Source of the DNA: Aplidium turbinatum
Lineage: Eukaryota > Chordata > Ascidiacea > Aplousobranchia > Polyclinidae
Assembly: GCA_918807975.1 (NCBI GenBank)
Contig: OU964932.1
Coordinates: 10,664,001-10,728,000 of the forward strand
DNA: 64,000 nt
Direction: 5' to 3'
Below, in pieces: positions 38,301 through 47,646 of the stretch. A model generated the notes under the pieces. The model was not told where the DNA came from. It saw nothing but the letters and a program-made list of their open reading frames with translations, and ran no database searches. The translations under genes and the position numbers were made by a program. Position 1 is the stretch's first letter, and every line of letters begins with the position of its first letter.

Positions 38301-41300
38301 CCGGCACAAACAATGACGGAGGTTTCCCCTAGAAAATTTAGATCGAATTTGGTGCGTTCTGAGAGCATTTCGAACACAAATTATGAGAAATTTTATAACT
38401 TAAAAAACCCTCAACAATGCTGTTGTTGACAAAGGGAGGGATGAAGAGCTGATGTGCCCTTGCCATGTCAAGTTGAAGTCTGAACAACCTTGCGGCATTT
38501 ATAGTTGAGACTGAAGGTTTCACTCTTGATTGTTTCACGGCAATTTAAAAATTGACCTCGGAAAGATAATCACAGGTTCTGTCTTCGCAACGTTGATGCA
38601 AACATTGAGGTTATAGACTTACTGTATAACTTCGAGGTTTTATTCCTCTGACAAGTTTTGAATTGTTACAAAGAGCAATGAGGAAAAATTATGCATGCAT
38701 TCAACAGAATGAGCAACAAAAGTGAGGGCCAGGTCAAAACACTAGGAGTCTGTGTCAATTAAAATGTCCCGATGCTGGAATAGTAAGGCCAATCCATCCA
38801 GTCTTTCCTCGCCGATGTTGTTCCCCAGCCAGGTCTTCAACGACAGAAGAAATGAAAAGCTTCTTTCGGCTGATGCTATACGCTGACTGGCAAGGTTATT
38901 AGTATTTTTAGAAGAGAGTGTATGATTGTGTACACATCTTCATCACACTGTTGTAAACCTTCTTCCGCAATCATCCGTAAGACTGCAGCAGTCGCCGGAG
39001 CAGTTATATTTGCCCACTTCTCCTTCCATAGTTGGATCTCTGAACATAGAGCAGATTCCACTGATTCCACACTATATATATGACGTAACAAGACATTGTA
39101 GGCATTGCAAATGACTTTTGTCAATGCTATCGGGTCGATACTTGAGCAATTTCGTGGTAGCAATGATGTTAGGTGACAAGATGCTAAAGTCTCATTGATA
39201 AACATTGAACTTTGCTGTTTCTAGATGCAATTTCAAGGTAGAATTCCAATGGTTTTAGTTCCACGTCTGACCGCCAAAGTTGCCAATAACCTGCTTTGAC
39301 AATCAGCTTATTTAGGTTATAGGCTAACGGATTTATCGCTTTGCTCTACAGCAGTGGTTCCCAACCGGGGTGCCGCGGCACCCTGGGGTGCCAATAGCAA
39401 TGCTCAAGGGTGCCGCGAGATATTGAGATATTGCAATACTGCGGCCCATTCTTTATTTTAACTTTAACTCGTTAAGTGCAGAATTTATTTTTTTCTAACC
39501 GAGTTTCAGTGCGTATTAAGTTTTGCGTCTCCCAGTTATTGACGGCTCCTTTCTGGGCAGTCACTTAGTGGGGAAGTCGCTGGCGGCAAGTAGATAATCC
39601 GTGGTATGCCTTTGTTTTTTCGTCCAGAAAAAACAGCGCGTAAAAGAGATTTTGACTAGTTGCTGTTCTTTCCATAAAAACGTTTGAAACGCATCATTAT
39701 TGCCAGGTTTCATGATTTTATTTTGCTTCAAATTAGCGTATTTAGTTAGCGTAATTAGCGTATTTAGATTTTATTTTGCTTCAATTAAGTCTTCAAATTA
39801 GCGTATTTAGTAGATATCTTCGACCATTTAAATAACGTGAATGGCAAAAATGAAACTCTCTCAACTTCAACCGATAAAATAAAAGCACTGAGAGAAAAAC
39901 TGCAAATGTGGTCCTTAAAAGTGGAGAACGGAAACTTTGACATGCTTTCACATTTCTTTGAAATGAAGAATAAAGAAATTGTCTCATTAATTACTCAGCA
40001 CCTAAAATCATTGGAAGAGTATTTTCCCTGCTTGTTCACGGAAAATTACGCATGGGTAAGAGATCCATTTTTACTGGACTTTGATATTGTTTTGAATCTT
40101 AAAGAAGGAGAAGAATAAATTGACATTCGTAGCGATGGAAATTTTAAGCTTATGCACAAGCCGATGCCTCTTGACGAGTTCTGGATAAAAATTCAAAATG
40201 AATATCCTTGCGCTGGAAAGAAAGCTATTGTGCTTTTGCTGCAGTTTTCCACGTCATACCTATGTGAGAGTGGATTTTCCGTATTATCGAAGATAAAACT
40301 AAACAACGAGAACGACTGCTTATAGTTGAGGAAGAAATGCGGGTGGCTTTATCGAATATGCCCCCAAATATTAAGGGACTTTGTGCAAAAAGTCAAGCCC
40401 AAATTTCACACTGACTTTTGAATAAATACATTTATTTACACGCGCTAGACTGTACAACTCATTCTGTGTTATTTCATACAGTTATTTTTAATACAGAAAC
40501 CTCATAAAATTGATCCAGTTTTTCCAGGGTGCCGCAAATTATTTGTCTCTTTGATAGGGTGCCGCAAGGTCAAAAAGGTTGGGAACCACTGCTCTACAGT
40601 CTACAGTGCCGGTGTAACGGTCCAGGAGTTACTGCGGTCCAAAAGTTACCGCGATGCTGCAGCGTGGCAGTCTAGAAATGACGTCAGACCACAAATGACC
40701 AAAGCTGCCCGGCGCATCCGAAAGCAATACAAAAACAAAAACTTTGCAACTAAGTTTAATTGAGTAGTTGCTCTCAAACTAATGGACACCTTTTCATTTA
40801 AGATTAATCAATGCTTAAAATTGTCAATGTAACTTTTTGAGCAGTAAGAATTTCAATAATTTTTATAAAAAAAAATAATTAATTATATTTGGCAACCCTG
40901 GTAACTCTTGGACTGCGGTCACTCCTGGACCGTTACACCGGCAAAAAGTTTAGAAACTTTTTAAATTTTAGTACAGTAATTTCGTTAGGTAATTAGACTC
41001 TGTGACGAAATAATAGCCTTATAGGCTACTATGTTATTATTATAGCCTTCCTTAGCCTAACCTAATCTTTGAAATGGCGAAAGACTTATTCAGCATTGCT
41101 TTCGATATGTTGTTTTCCAAATCGTATAGGCTACATATAAATTAGGAATAAAGCTACTTTCTTAGGTTTTAGGGGGGCAATCGCCCCAATCGCCCCCTCT
41201 GGATCCGCCCCTGGTTTTGCCTTGGTAATCAAACAGCCATGTCAACTTAGTAAAATCAACTGTTTTGATGTTTTTAAGTTGATGTGCTCGCGTATTCATT

Positions 41301-44300
41301 CAGAACCTTCGGCGGACTCATGTGAGTTCATGGAATCGGGATTCTCCTCAACATTTACTAGATGTATCACGTACCCTATGGTACAAATTCTTTTGTAGTT
41401 AGGTAATTGCTTTTTGCTAATGCAATTTGTTTTCCGTCTGTCTGTTTGTTTTTCACACTATTGCTTTTAATCGCTGCGTATTTCACGATGCTTAGTCAGT
41501 TAGCTAGTTAGACTATCTTCAAGAGATTGAAATTTATTGCATTTTTACAAATATTTTCAGATTCCTGATGAGTGATGAGGGCTTGAGTTAAGCCGAAAAC
41601 GTTCGACTGTTAAAGCTATTTGTAATTATATATAACTTAATAAATTAATATCTAACTTCAGTACAACAATATTGTGGGTAAGTTTGAAGTTCTGGTTGTA
41701 CGAAAATTGCCGCGCATGTCTAATGTGCAGTTGCGAGTATGTGGAAGAAAATTTAACAAGTTGTAGCCTACAATAATGAAATTTTGAATGAGTTGGTACT
41801 GCTGAAAGTAAGCTTCCCAGCAAACTTCAGCTGCCAACCTGAACGCATCACCTCACGATTTCTATTCAAGGAAACCCTTCAATGCAACTTTCCAGATCGT
41901 GATTCCAATGCACTGAAACTTTTAAAGAAATGTTTGGGCTTCACTATGAGTGAAAACCGACTTGGCAAATTTTTCATGCATAGGCTATGCTTATTATTTG
42001 ATGCTGGGATCAGTAACTTTGCATTGCAAAAGGTCCGGAAATATAGTTGTTTTGAATACTTTGTTGAGCTATTTTTGTTGCCTGCATTGGGTGTTTACAA
42101 ATTCGCCAAGGCAAAATAGTTAGCAACAATGGCACTTTTTCTGCAAGTGTAACCCTAGTCGGGTGATTTTTGTTGGATTTCGCATTGAAACAAGTTTCTT
42201 TTTCATATCGATACGTTGATAAAACTGAAAGTTTAAAAGAATTTAAATGCACGCTGAAAAAACACACTTCACCTTACCTTAAACGCACATTGCTGAATCA
42301 GTAGTAGAACATTTTGCGTATATTACTATACTGTATGTTACGCATAACATCATTTCTTGCGTTCTTCCCGTGACTGCAGACTAGACTAGTGCTACTCAAA
42401 CTTTTTAATGCAGCGTACCGGCAGAGGTATTACAGTATTGTCATTCGGCGTAATGGTCACAAATTTCAAACGAAAAAAAATTGACACTAATGAAGGCCAA
42501 TCTTGGTTTTACAAGTTTTTGACAATGAACAAGTTCACAGTTTTTCACATAGATTTCACTAACGGTCTGTGGTTTTACAATCCCCAAGTTACAATCCCTA
42601 GCGCTACTTCATAAGATGCACGTAATGAGTAAATATTTACATGAGAGTGTATGTATACCTGTTTTTGCGAAGCTTTCAATTCGGTTCGTTGCATTTCAAA
42701 AAAATCTTTTAGCTTGGGTTGATTTTTTTTTTTATGAGCAGAAGGAAAGGTTTGACCATCATTCCTGTTACACATGTGCCTGAAAATAATGTTTTTGTGT
42801 CGTTCTTTTCAGCTTTACAAAAAGGTCTAAACTTCACCATGTCTCCAAAATCCATTATAAAACTGAACAGTATTGCAGCAACGGAAACAGGTTTAAAAGG
42901 CAATCGTGACCCATCAGCAATTGATATGGCCAGACCAAAAAGATCACTCAAATTTAAAAACAGCAAAACCTCCACTAGGCAATCACCACATTATCAGCAA
43001 GCATTGAAAACCCTGCGGTCTAATAAGTCGATCAAAATTTTGAAAGCGGACAAGGGAAATACAATAGTCGTCATGGACAGTAAGAAGTATGATTTAATAA
43101 GTCGAATCCTCCTCTCCAGAAAATCTTGCGTACGTGATTGGATCATATACCCTCTCAGTACCCATCTAAATAATAACGTGATGCGTATAATGAATTAATG
43201 ATAGATTGCTTGCGTCCAACCAGAGCGACTTACGAAGTATAAATCTTGGATTCTTCACAAGCAGTTCAACTGTTGAATCTTTTGCAAATCCGCTCTGCTT
43301 TGCATTTCTTATTTTTTTTCGCAATGTCAGTCGATTAAATTACCCAATATTGTATTCATATCTAAAGGAGGCCGCTACACTCGACGACCTTAAAAGGTCA
43401 CTTTTTCGCTTCCAGCAGCTGCCTATTTTCTATTGCTGTTTATGTATGATGATTTAGTTACACGTTCTCTGCTGCGTATGATGCCCTGTGTATTGTTTCA
43501 CTTTTCTTTGCAGCAATGAATAATTTACGATTAAACTGAAATATAATAATACAAATTACGATCATTAGGCTACGATTTATTAGTTGCACAGCGAGCGTTG
43601 AGAGCACCAAGACCTTTGTTGGAAGCTTATTCAAAGCACACGCTTGTGTCTTGTTGACATTTCTAATATGCGTAGAAGTATAGACTGGTTGACTTTTCTA
43701 CCTTCCAATTCACTGAAAATAAATCTCCATGTTCCAGGTATACCCTCGAGACAACACAAAAATAAGATATATTCTTGAATTAACGAATCTTGAAATATAA
43801 CTTTTTTTGCTTCAAAACTTTCAGACTCTCTACATGCCGAATCAGGGGCGCCGGAAGCAGGGCCGCCCCCCTGCCCTCAATTTTTCTGCAGATAGAGGGG
43901 TATGGGGGGCAATGGTGCCCTTTCAAATTCATGTAAGCTACTGCACATTTTGCAATATAACAATTTCTGCTATTCGCTTTTAGCCTAATTATAATCTTTC
44001 ATTTTTGCCTCAAAATAGTATATAGGCGGCTAGGCCTACGGCACAAATTTTTGCAACACAGTACAGGCCTTAAAACTCGTTTTTTTTCCGCAACCATCGT
44101 GGTCTACCGAGAGCTTCTTCTCGGCGGCCAAATCTGCGTGCTTGGAGGTCAAAATACAAAATAAAAATAACAATAGCACAAGTAAATAGAATTAAACTTG
44201 AAACAATGCAAAAATGATCACTTAGCGTTGTTGAAGTCTGGGCCTGGGCGACGTCCTACAATAGAATCGTTGCACCACGCAATAACTGTTTTATCGGGAT

Positions 44301-45426
44301 TGTAATCCAGTGCTGCGGGACCATCTAACGACACTCGCACGAGTGTCTCCAATGTGGCTGATTTTAAAGAAGTTCGCCACTCCCCTAGAATTCTGTTTAG
44401 CAACGAAAAATAACGTTCGACATGTGTTGACGATGACGGCAAGGTAATAAAATAAGTATTTCAATGATGTGAAGGACATTACTAAAAGAAGCATAATTTT
44501 TGCAAAATATGATCAAAAAATGTTTTCTCCTCGAATGTCAACTAACCTAGTTCTCCTTTTTAATGTCCGACAACATCGAATCGACATAAAAACGACAATA
44601 TTGCCAGCTGATGTAATTAGCAGTTCGGATTAAGACTTTGTTAAAATAAACGTCGGAAATTACAAGCAAGACTTACAACGCTGGTGATCGCAGATGGATA
44701 TATTCCATCTAGGGATCTAATTCCATCAATAACAAATATTCCCGCACAATGCAACAGTGGCGATTATGACGCGCTGACCTAATTTTGAGTCACTCTTTGA
44801 TACTACATATTTTCGACATTCCACGATCATTCTATTGCGAAATTAAATAATTGGCTAGAAGAGACCGGCGGCCAAACTTGGCCGATTGAGGACGTAGCAC
44901 CGGCGGTCATTCAAGCACTACTTAGCGGCCATGGCCGCAGGCTGCTTTAAGGCTTGACAGTAGGTTACATCATTACAACATAGCATGATGCCCTTCTTTG
45001 TATACCGGACACTTGTAGGCTATCATTACTCAATACATAGTGAGCTGATAGATTAGGATTGTCGCTATATCTTATCTTAAAACTTGAAAAAAATTGGCCT
45101 TTTAGTAAACAAAAGTGCCCTTTTTTCGTAATCTTGCCCCCCCAGTCAAAAATCGTTCCGGCGCCCCTGTGCCGAATTGTCCCTAGACTTGATCTTTGGA
45201 CTGATGCATAAACTAAATAAGTGTTACTTGTTTTTGCTATTTCTGGACTTTACCGATTACGTGCAGTAATTAACAAATAAAATGATAAAACACATTTCAC
45301 TTACTGTCGCTTCACGTCTTCAGTTTGCCGAAACATGGAAAGCACAAAGAAGATTCCACAAATTAAGATTCCAACGAAAGTTGCTCTTACTGTTAACATT
45401 TTTGAAGCAGCTCCAAAACGTATCAT
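28768..45426 (-). CDS. Glycosyltransferase family 31 (beta-1,3-galactosyltransferase-like), four coding exons
   Basis: Exons: 45426-45305, 33860-33625, 32997-32775, 29365-28768. Intron phases match at all three junctions and the total is 393 codons, a 392-residue type II Golgi enzyme, the usual size for this family. Residues 15-32 (ATFVGILICGIFFVLSMF) are a signal anchor; 42-119 form a basic stem; the catalytic domain follows. Family landmarks: RRSQIRSTWG (138-147), FVVG, the DxD-type metal and UDP-sugar site DDD (221-223), WPKFCNGGMYTLS (C at 289), and EDVW (317-320). It should transfer Gal, GlcNAc or GalNAc in beta-1,3 linkage in the Golgi; donor and acceptor cannot be told. N-glycosylation sequons include NGT and NQS. 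The 11.4-kb first and 3.4-kb third introns are packed with transposons. An in-frame ATG upstream (45489) is possible if the acceptor at 45465 is not used. Confidence 0.88.
29745..31565 (+). mobile_element. 5'-truncated LINE (jockey/CR1-like reverse transcriptase), broken
   Basis: Plus-strand reading gives APCPDNICPELVLHA, then KILRRATVVAIPKPHKPQ, AGFRRGRST, FLDLTTAYDIVW, the catalytic YADDVAIL (about 30360-30390), and later AEY and LPVHASIQPAEL in different frames, as in non-LTR elements of marine animals. The endonuclease half is missing and the frame changes several times, with in-frame stops, so it is dead. It lies in the third intron of the GT31 gene in the opposite orientation. Its 3' end is near the GAAGAAGAAGATATG run at 31548. 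Confidence 0.85.
31590..31801 (-). CDS. Possible exon or decayed gene piece, unknown
   Basis: A minus-strand frame reads YARACKAVFIKLPLYSDCLT, SSGATGEFLKSRWPDALLKP and FVIIEIDPQKVSGMTTL before running into LINE sequence. It looks protein-like, but GT31 exons 3 and 4 join perfectly without it. It may be a leftover of another gene or an unrecognised 3' end of a LINE. Confidence 0.25.
31802..32774. other. GT31 intron sequence
   Basis: Two overlapping plus-strand open frames around 32325-32657 have no coding signature. Nothing else was recognised. Confidence 0.35.
32775..32997 (-). CDS. GT31 exon with first half of the catalytic domain
   Basis: Acceptor CTTTATAG|AA and donor ATTACCC|GTATGG. It encodes VIFVKSA, RRSQIRSTWG, VVFVVG and ILQIDAPDDYP, all in the family's order. 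The split Pro codon joins directly to NLVLKTLAGLQW in the last exon. Confidence 0.88.
33625..33860 (-). CDS. GT31 stem-region exon
   Basis: Acceptor CTGTTTAG|G and donor TTTAAAG|GTACAA. It encodes DSKHYIGKAWKKLIDPQRKR and a Lys-rich tail with two Cys, poorly conserved as expected for a stem. Its phases fit both neighbours exactly. Confidence 0.75.
34620..37103. mobile_element. Penelope-like retroelement, two truncated copies fused head to head; broken
   Basis: The minus-strand copy shows reverse transcriptase hallmarks GGLPMG and RRYVDDTF (36487-35954) and a GIY-YIG endonuclease region further 3'. The plus-strand copy carries only the GIY-YIG region (NCVYKIACKKCRESYIGSTI, about 36595-36650) and its 3' part. 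The two share about 600 bp as inverted arms (35148-35750 and 36489-37103) around a 740-bp RT spacer, 3' ends pointing outward. On the minus side the element continues to a hammerhead-like motif (34700-34750) and a terminal CCTGTCTGTGGTATT. Both copies are 5'-truncated and degraded. They lie in the first GT31 intron. Confidence 0.85.
34700..34750 (-). ncRNA. Degenerate hammerhead-like motif of the Penelope element
   Basis: Minus strand: CTGATTA, hairpin GGGCATAGAGTTTTGCC, GAAA, then a GGTCAC stretch that could carry the cleavage triplet. It matches the layout of the motifs at 4190-4235 and 41565-41610 and sits 3' of the minus-strand Penelope copy, as known for the family. Confidence 0.45.
37104..38226. 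other. Intron sequence of the GT31 gene
   Basis: No gene or repeat recognised apart from several micro-palindromes (37787, 37946, 38026). Confidence 0.4.
39352..40591 (+). mobile_element. Nested hAT transposon (CAGTGGTTCCCAACC termini), C-terminal transposase remnant
   Basis: Termini CAGTGGTTCCCAACC and GGTTGGGAACCACTG; target duplication CTCTACAG at 39344-39351 and 40592-40599. The plus-strand frame 39837-40118 gives ALREKLQMWSLKVENGNFDM and LEEYFPCLFTENYAWVRDPF, continuing after a stop with LQFSTSYLCESGFSVLSKIK, the hAT dimerisation motif of the ZBED5/FAM200/SCAND3 type. An internal deletion and stops make it inactive. It inserted into the older hAT 38235-41213. Confidence 0.9.
40608..40942. 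mobile_element. Short element with 22-bp perfect terminal inverted repeats
   Basis: Starts GCCGGTGTAACGGTCCAGG and ends with the exact reverse complement CCTGGACCGTTACACCGGC; the match extends three bases further in. It is 335 bp with no coding capacity and no clear target duplication, so the superfamily is uncertain. It lies 9 bp from the end of the nested hAT, within the outer one. Confidence 0.75.
41565..41612 (+). ncRNA. Hammerhead-like motif upstream of the Penelope fragment
   Basis: CTGATGA (41565-41571), then a GGGCTTGAGTTAAGCC hairpin and GAAA (41594-41597). Relative to the unit at 4190-4235 it carries a tandem duplication of TGATGAG at the core, which should impair folding. Confidence 0.5.
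41565..43200 (+). mobile_element. Penelope-like element, 5' part; broken
   Basis: Begins with a hammerhead-like motif (41565-41610) and continues to an open frame at 42719-43198 whose text GLNFTMSPKSII, then LRSNKSIKILKADKGNTIVV and MDSKKYDLI matches the N-terminal region that precedes reverse transcriptase in Penelope-like elements (ADKGN and VVMD are hallmarks). The reverse transcriptase core is absent. It is a truncated, dead copy in the first GT31 intron. Confidence 0.7.
43843..45169 (-). mobile_element. hAT transposon (GGGGCGCCGGAA termini) with C-terminal transposase remnant
   Basis: Termini CAGGGGCGCCGGAA and TTCCGGCGCCCCTG; target duplication TGCCGAAT at 43835-43842 and 45170-45177. 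The minus-strand frame 44442-44218 reads PSSSTHVERYFSLLNRILGE and DKTVIAWCNDSIVGRR, the hAT dimerisation region. The rest of the transposase is missing. It shares both ends with the 445-bp element at 59980-60424. Confidence 0.9.
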
Positions 45427-45465
45427 GGTTTCAATAAAGACTTTCCGTTGCAGTAACGAAATTTT
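45305..45465 (-). CDS. GT31 exon with start codon and signal anchor
   Basis: Acceptor TTTTCACAG and donor CGACA|GTAAGTG. The ATG at 45426 gives MIRFGAASKMLTVRATF, a short basic cytoplasmic tail, then the hydrophobic anchor. It ends with CA, which the G opening the 33860 exon completes to Gln. The 5' part of the exon is probably leader. Confidence 0.75.
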
Positions 45466-46299
45466 CTGTGAAAAGCAACAAAACATCATTTAAAAAAACA
45501 GCAGTCAACGTTTGTTTGCTTTAAATAGATGCAAACTGTAGGACTGAGCTGTGAAGTGAAAAGCCCAGTAGGTTGCTGCGTTGACATTTATCCAGAGCTC
45601 GCGATTGTAGCCTGGCAAAATGCTTAAATGACTCGCGACAATGACAGAAGCACCCACGAACATTGTATAGTTCTTCCTGCCTCCTGCCAATTATGTAAAT
45701 GCGCTGTCATTGCAAAGTACGTATGTAAATAAATTATACAGTGCATGTCATAACTAACGCAAAAAACAAAAGTAAGTCAGATATTTGTCATTGCGCTCAA
45801 ATAATAAACAACAACATGGTTAAATCTGTTGTTCCGTTTGAATACATCAACTTCACATTAGCTATTTCCCCGTCGGACATAGATGACACGAAACTGTTGG
45901 CTCATGCCATGAAGTTGGGATGTCATCATATTATTACCCGACTTATTCTCACTACGTTATGTAAGGAAGAACACAATTGGTACCGTTTTTAAAGTCTACA
46001 GCATGATCAGACCTGGAATCTATATAAGATCTATCAGGGCTGAAACCGAAAACGAATGTCAGTTTAAAGGTGCACTGCAACGAAAATATATGGCTTTTGT
46101 ATTTGTAGATCCTCTGAAATAAAACGTTTTTCCAAAATTTATTTTTTATTTTTATGTTGCCATTAATTAAAAAGCCTAAAAAAAAATTTTTTGATTTGAA
46201 TGATTGTGATTGGTCAAAAATTTGAATGACGTCATCGAGTGGCAACGCCATGTCCAAGGTATACTGTTTTGCGTGCAAACACAAGTAACAAATCGCGTA
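45466..46299. other. Region 5' of the GT31 start exon
   Basis: Probable leader or intron of the GT31 gene. Small open frames (45505-45690 minus; 45741-45992 plus, with PFEYINFTLAISPSDIDDTK) look mildly protein-like but could not be linked to anything. Confidence 0.3.
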
Positions 46300-46597
46300 G
46301 GCTTGGTTGATTGGTTGGGTTGGTTTTGAATCTTTATCCTCGGACTGATAAAGCCTTGATAGTAGTTTTGCAATGCCTACTTGTAGAGGCTCTTGACACA
46401 GGGCCGGTTACCAAGATTGGCAAAGTGAAGTTTTCCGATTGTTGAAGTGTTGTTGCCGGGGAATTATTCCATTCACTAGGTGCCGCTGAATGGAGAGCAA
46501 TCCTGAAAATGCGTTGCTCAAGCGCACACCCCGAGAGTCGAACTTGCGACGCGTGATCTGGAGCCAGGTGCGTAACCACTGAGCTAACGGGGCGGAC
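46300..46597 (-). repeat. tRNA-derived SINE, near-full copy
   Basis: On the minus strand it starts GTCCGCCCCGTTAGCTCAG and TGGTTACGCACC (A box) with GTTCGACTC (B box), the layout of a tRNA-derived pol III promoter. A body follows (GCAACGCATTTTCAGG, ATTCAGCGGCACC, AACACTTCAACAATCGG) and the 3' tail is (AACC)n-like. Copies at 57128-57402, 61070-61370 and a tail at 25675-25772 share the body. Confidence 0.85.
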
Positions 46598-47646
46598 ACT
46601 GCTAACGAAACAGCAAATAATTTTGTGCAAAGGGAGTTTTTACGGCCTTAAAATGGTGGTTACTTGTATGGCTTCCAGTTGTACTAACCGGAGAATCGTC
46701 AAAGGGGTATCCTTTCATCGTTTACCTCTAAAAAATGACGATAAGCTGAAAAAATGGATCACGGCGATGCGACTCAAAGACCCACCTGTAAACAAGCACT
46801 GCCGTGTGTAGGCTACAGCGAGCATTTTCTGGCGACCAATTACCAGCGTGATCTACAGGCAAAGCTACAGGGCACCAAACCCAGACACCGGCTCATCCCT
46901 GAAACTGTTCCTTCTGTCTTTGATTTTTCAAGATATGTGAAAGCCACTGTCAATGCAGTGCCTACAAAACTCGATCGACCTAGGTACAGTTCTGTGAGTA
47001 CGATCGGGCGTTTGGATCGAATAGCAAAGCGAGAAGACAACAAGACTTTGAAACAGGTCAGTGGGATAGTAAAACACTGGCAGGGTAGGCAACTCTGAAT
47101 ACTGCAGATAGGTTACTTTTGGTTCATATAAACCACTCGGTTCAAGCAAATTATTTTCCTGCATTTTTTCCAGATTCACCAGGCAGTGAATGAACAATTC
47201 AAATCTAAACCAGACCCTCAACCATCTATCCATGCAGAACCTGAACTACCCACCCTTGCGGAAGTTTCAGAAACTACACAAGAATCCCCAAAGTTGTCAT
47301 CCATAGGCACACAAACAGATCATCTTCCCTCTTCACCTTGCTCAGCTCCGTGTTGCCAGGCAACTACGACCAGCACACCCATAAAACATCCAGAGATGGG
47401 TCCCATCACAGCGAGAAAGTCCCGGACCATGTCCAACATGAATTGCTCATTTTTTAGTGATATATCACTTGATGCAGATTGACTCAATGAGACGTATGAA
47501 CCATCTGAATGCAGCAATAATAGTGTACATAAGAAAGATAAGGAAGAGATCGCCTGTTCAACAAACACTGCCAAACTGTTGATTTTTAAAAATAAACTAG
47601 ACCTATTGTTCGAAAAGTGCCAGACCATGCCCTCATGCTACTCACC

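Larger units (their letters stand above)
38235..41213 (-). mobile_element. hAT transposon (GGGGCGGATCCAG termini) with decayed transposase and nested insertions
   Basis: Termini CAGGGGCGGATCCAGG and CTGGATCCGCCCCTG; target duplication GTTTTGCC at 38227-38234 and 41214-41221. On the minus strand 39205-38750 encodes the C-terminal hAT dimerisation region: LLKILITLPVS, then in the next frame SAERSFSFLLSLKTWL and LDGLALLFQHRDI, of the zinc-finger MYM/TTF type. A frameshift at about 38890 and missing N-terminal half show it is dead. Another hAT (39352-40591) and a palindromic insert (40608-40942) lie inside. Confidence 0.9.

Noticed and set aside
42387-42450. hAT-like left end TAGTGCTACTCAAACTTTTT
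   Set aside because: No matching right end or target duplication found.
45741-45992. Plus-strand 83-codon frame upstream of the GT31 start
   Set aside because: Mildly protein-like, but without splice signals, family match or polyadenylation context.
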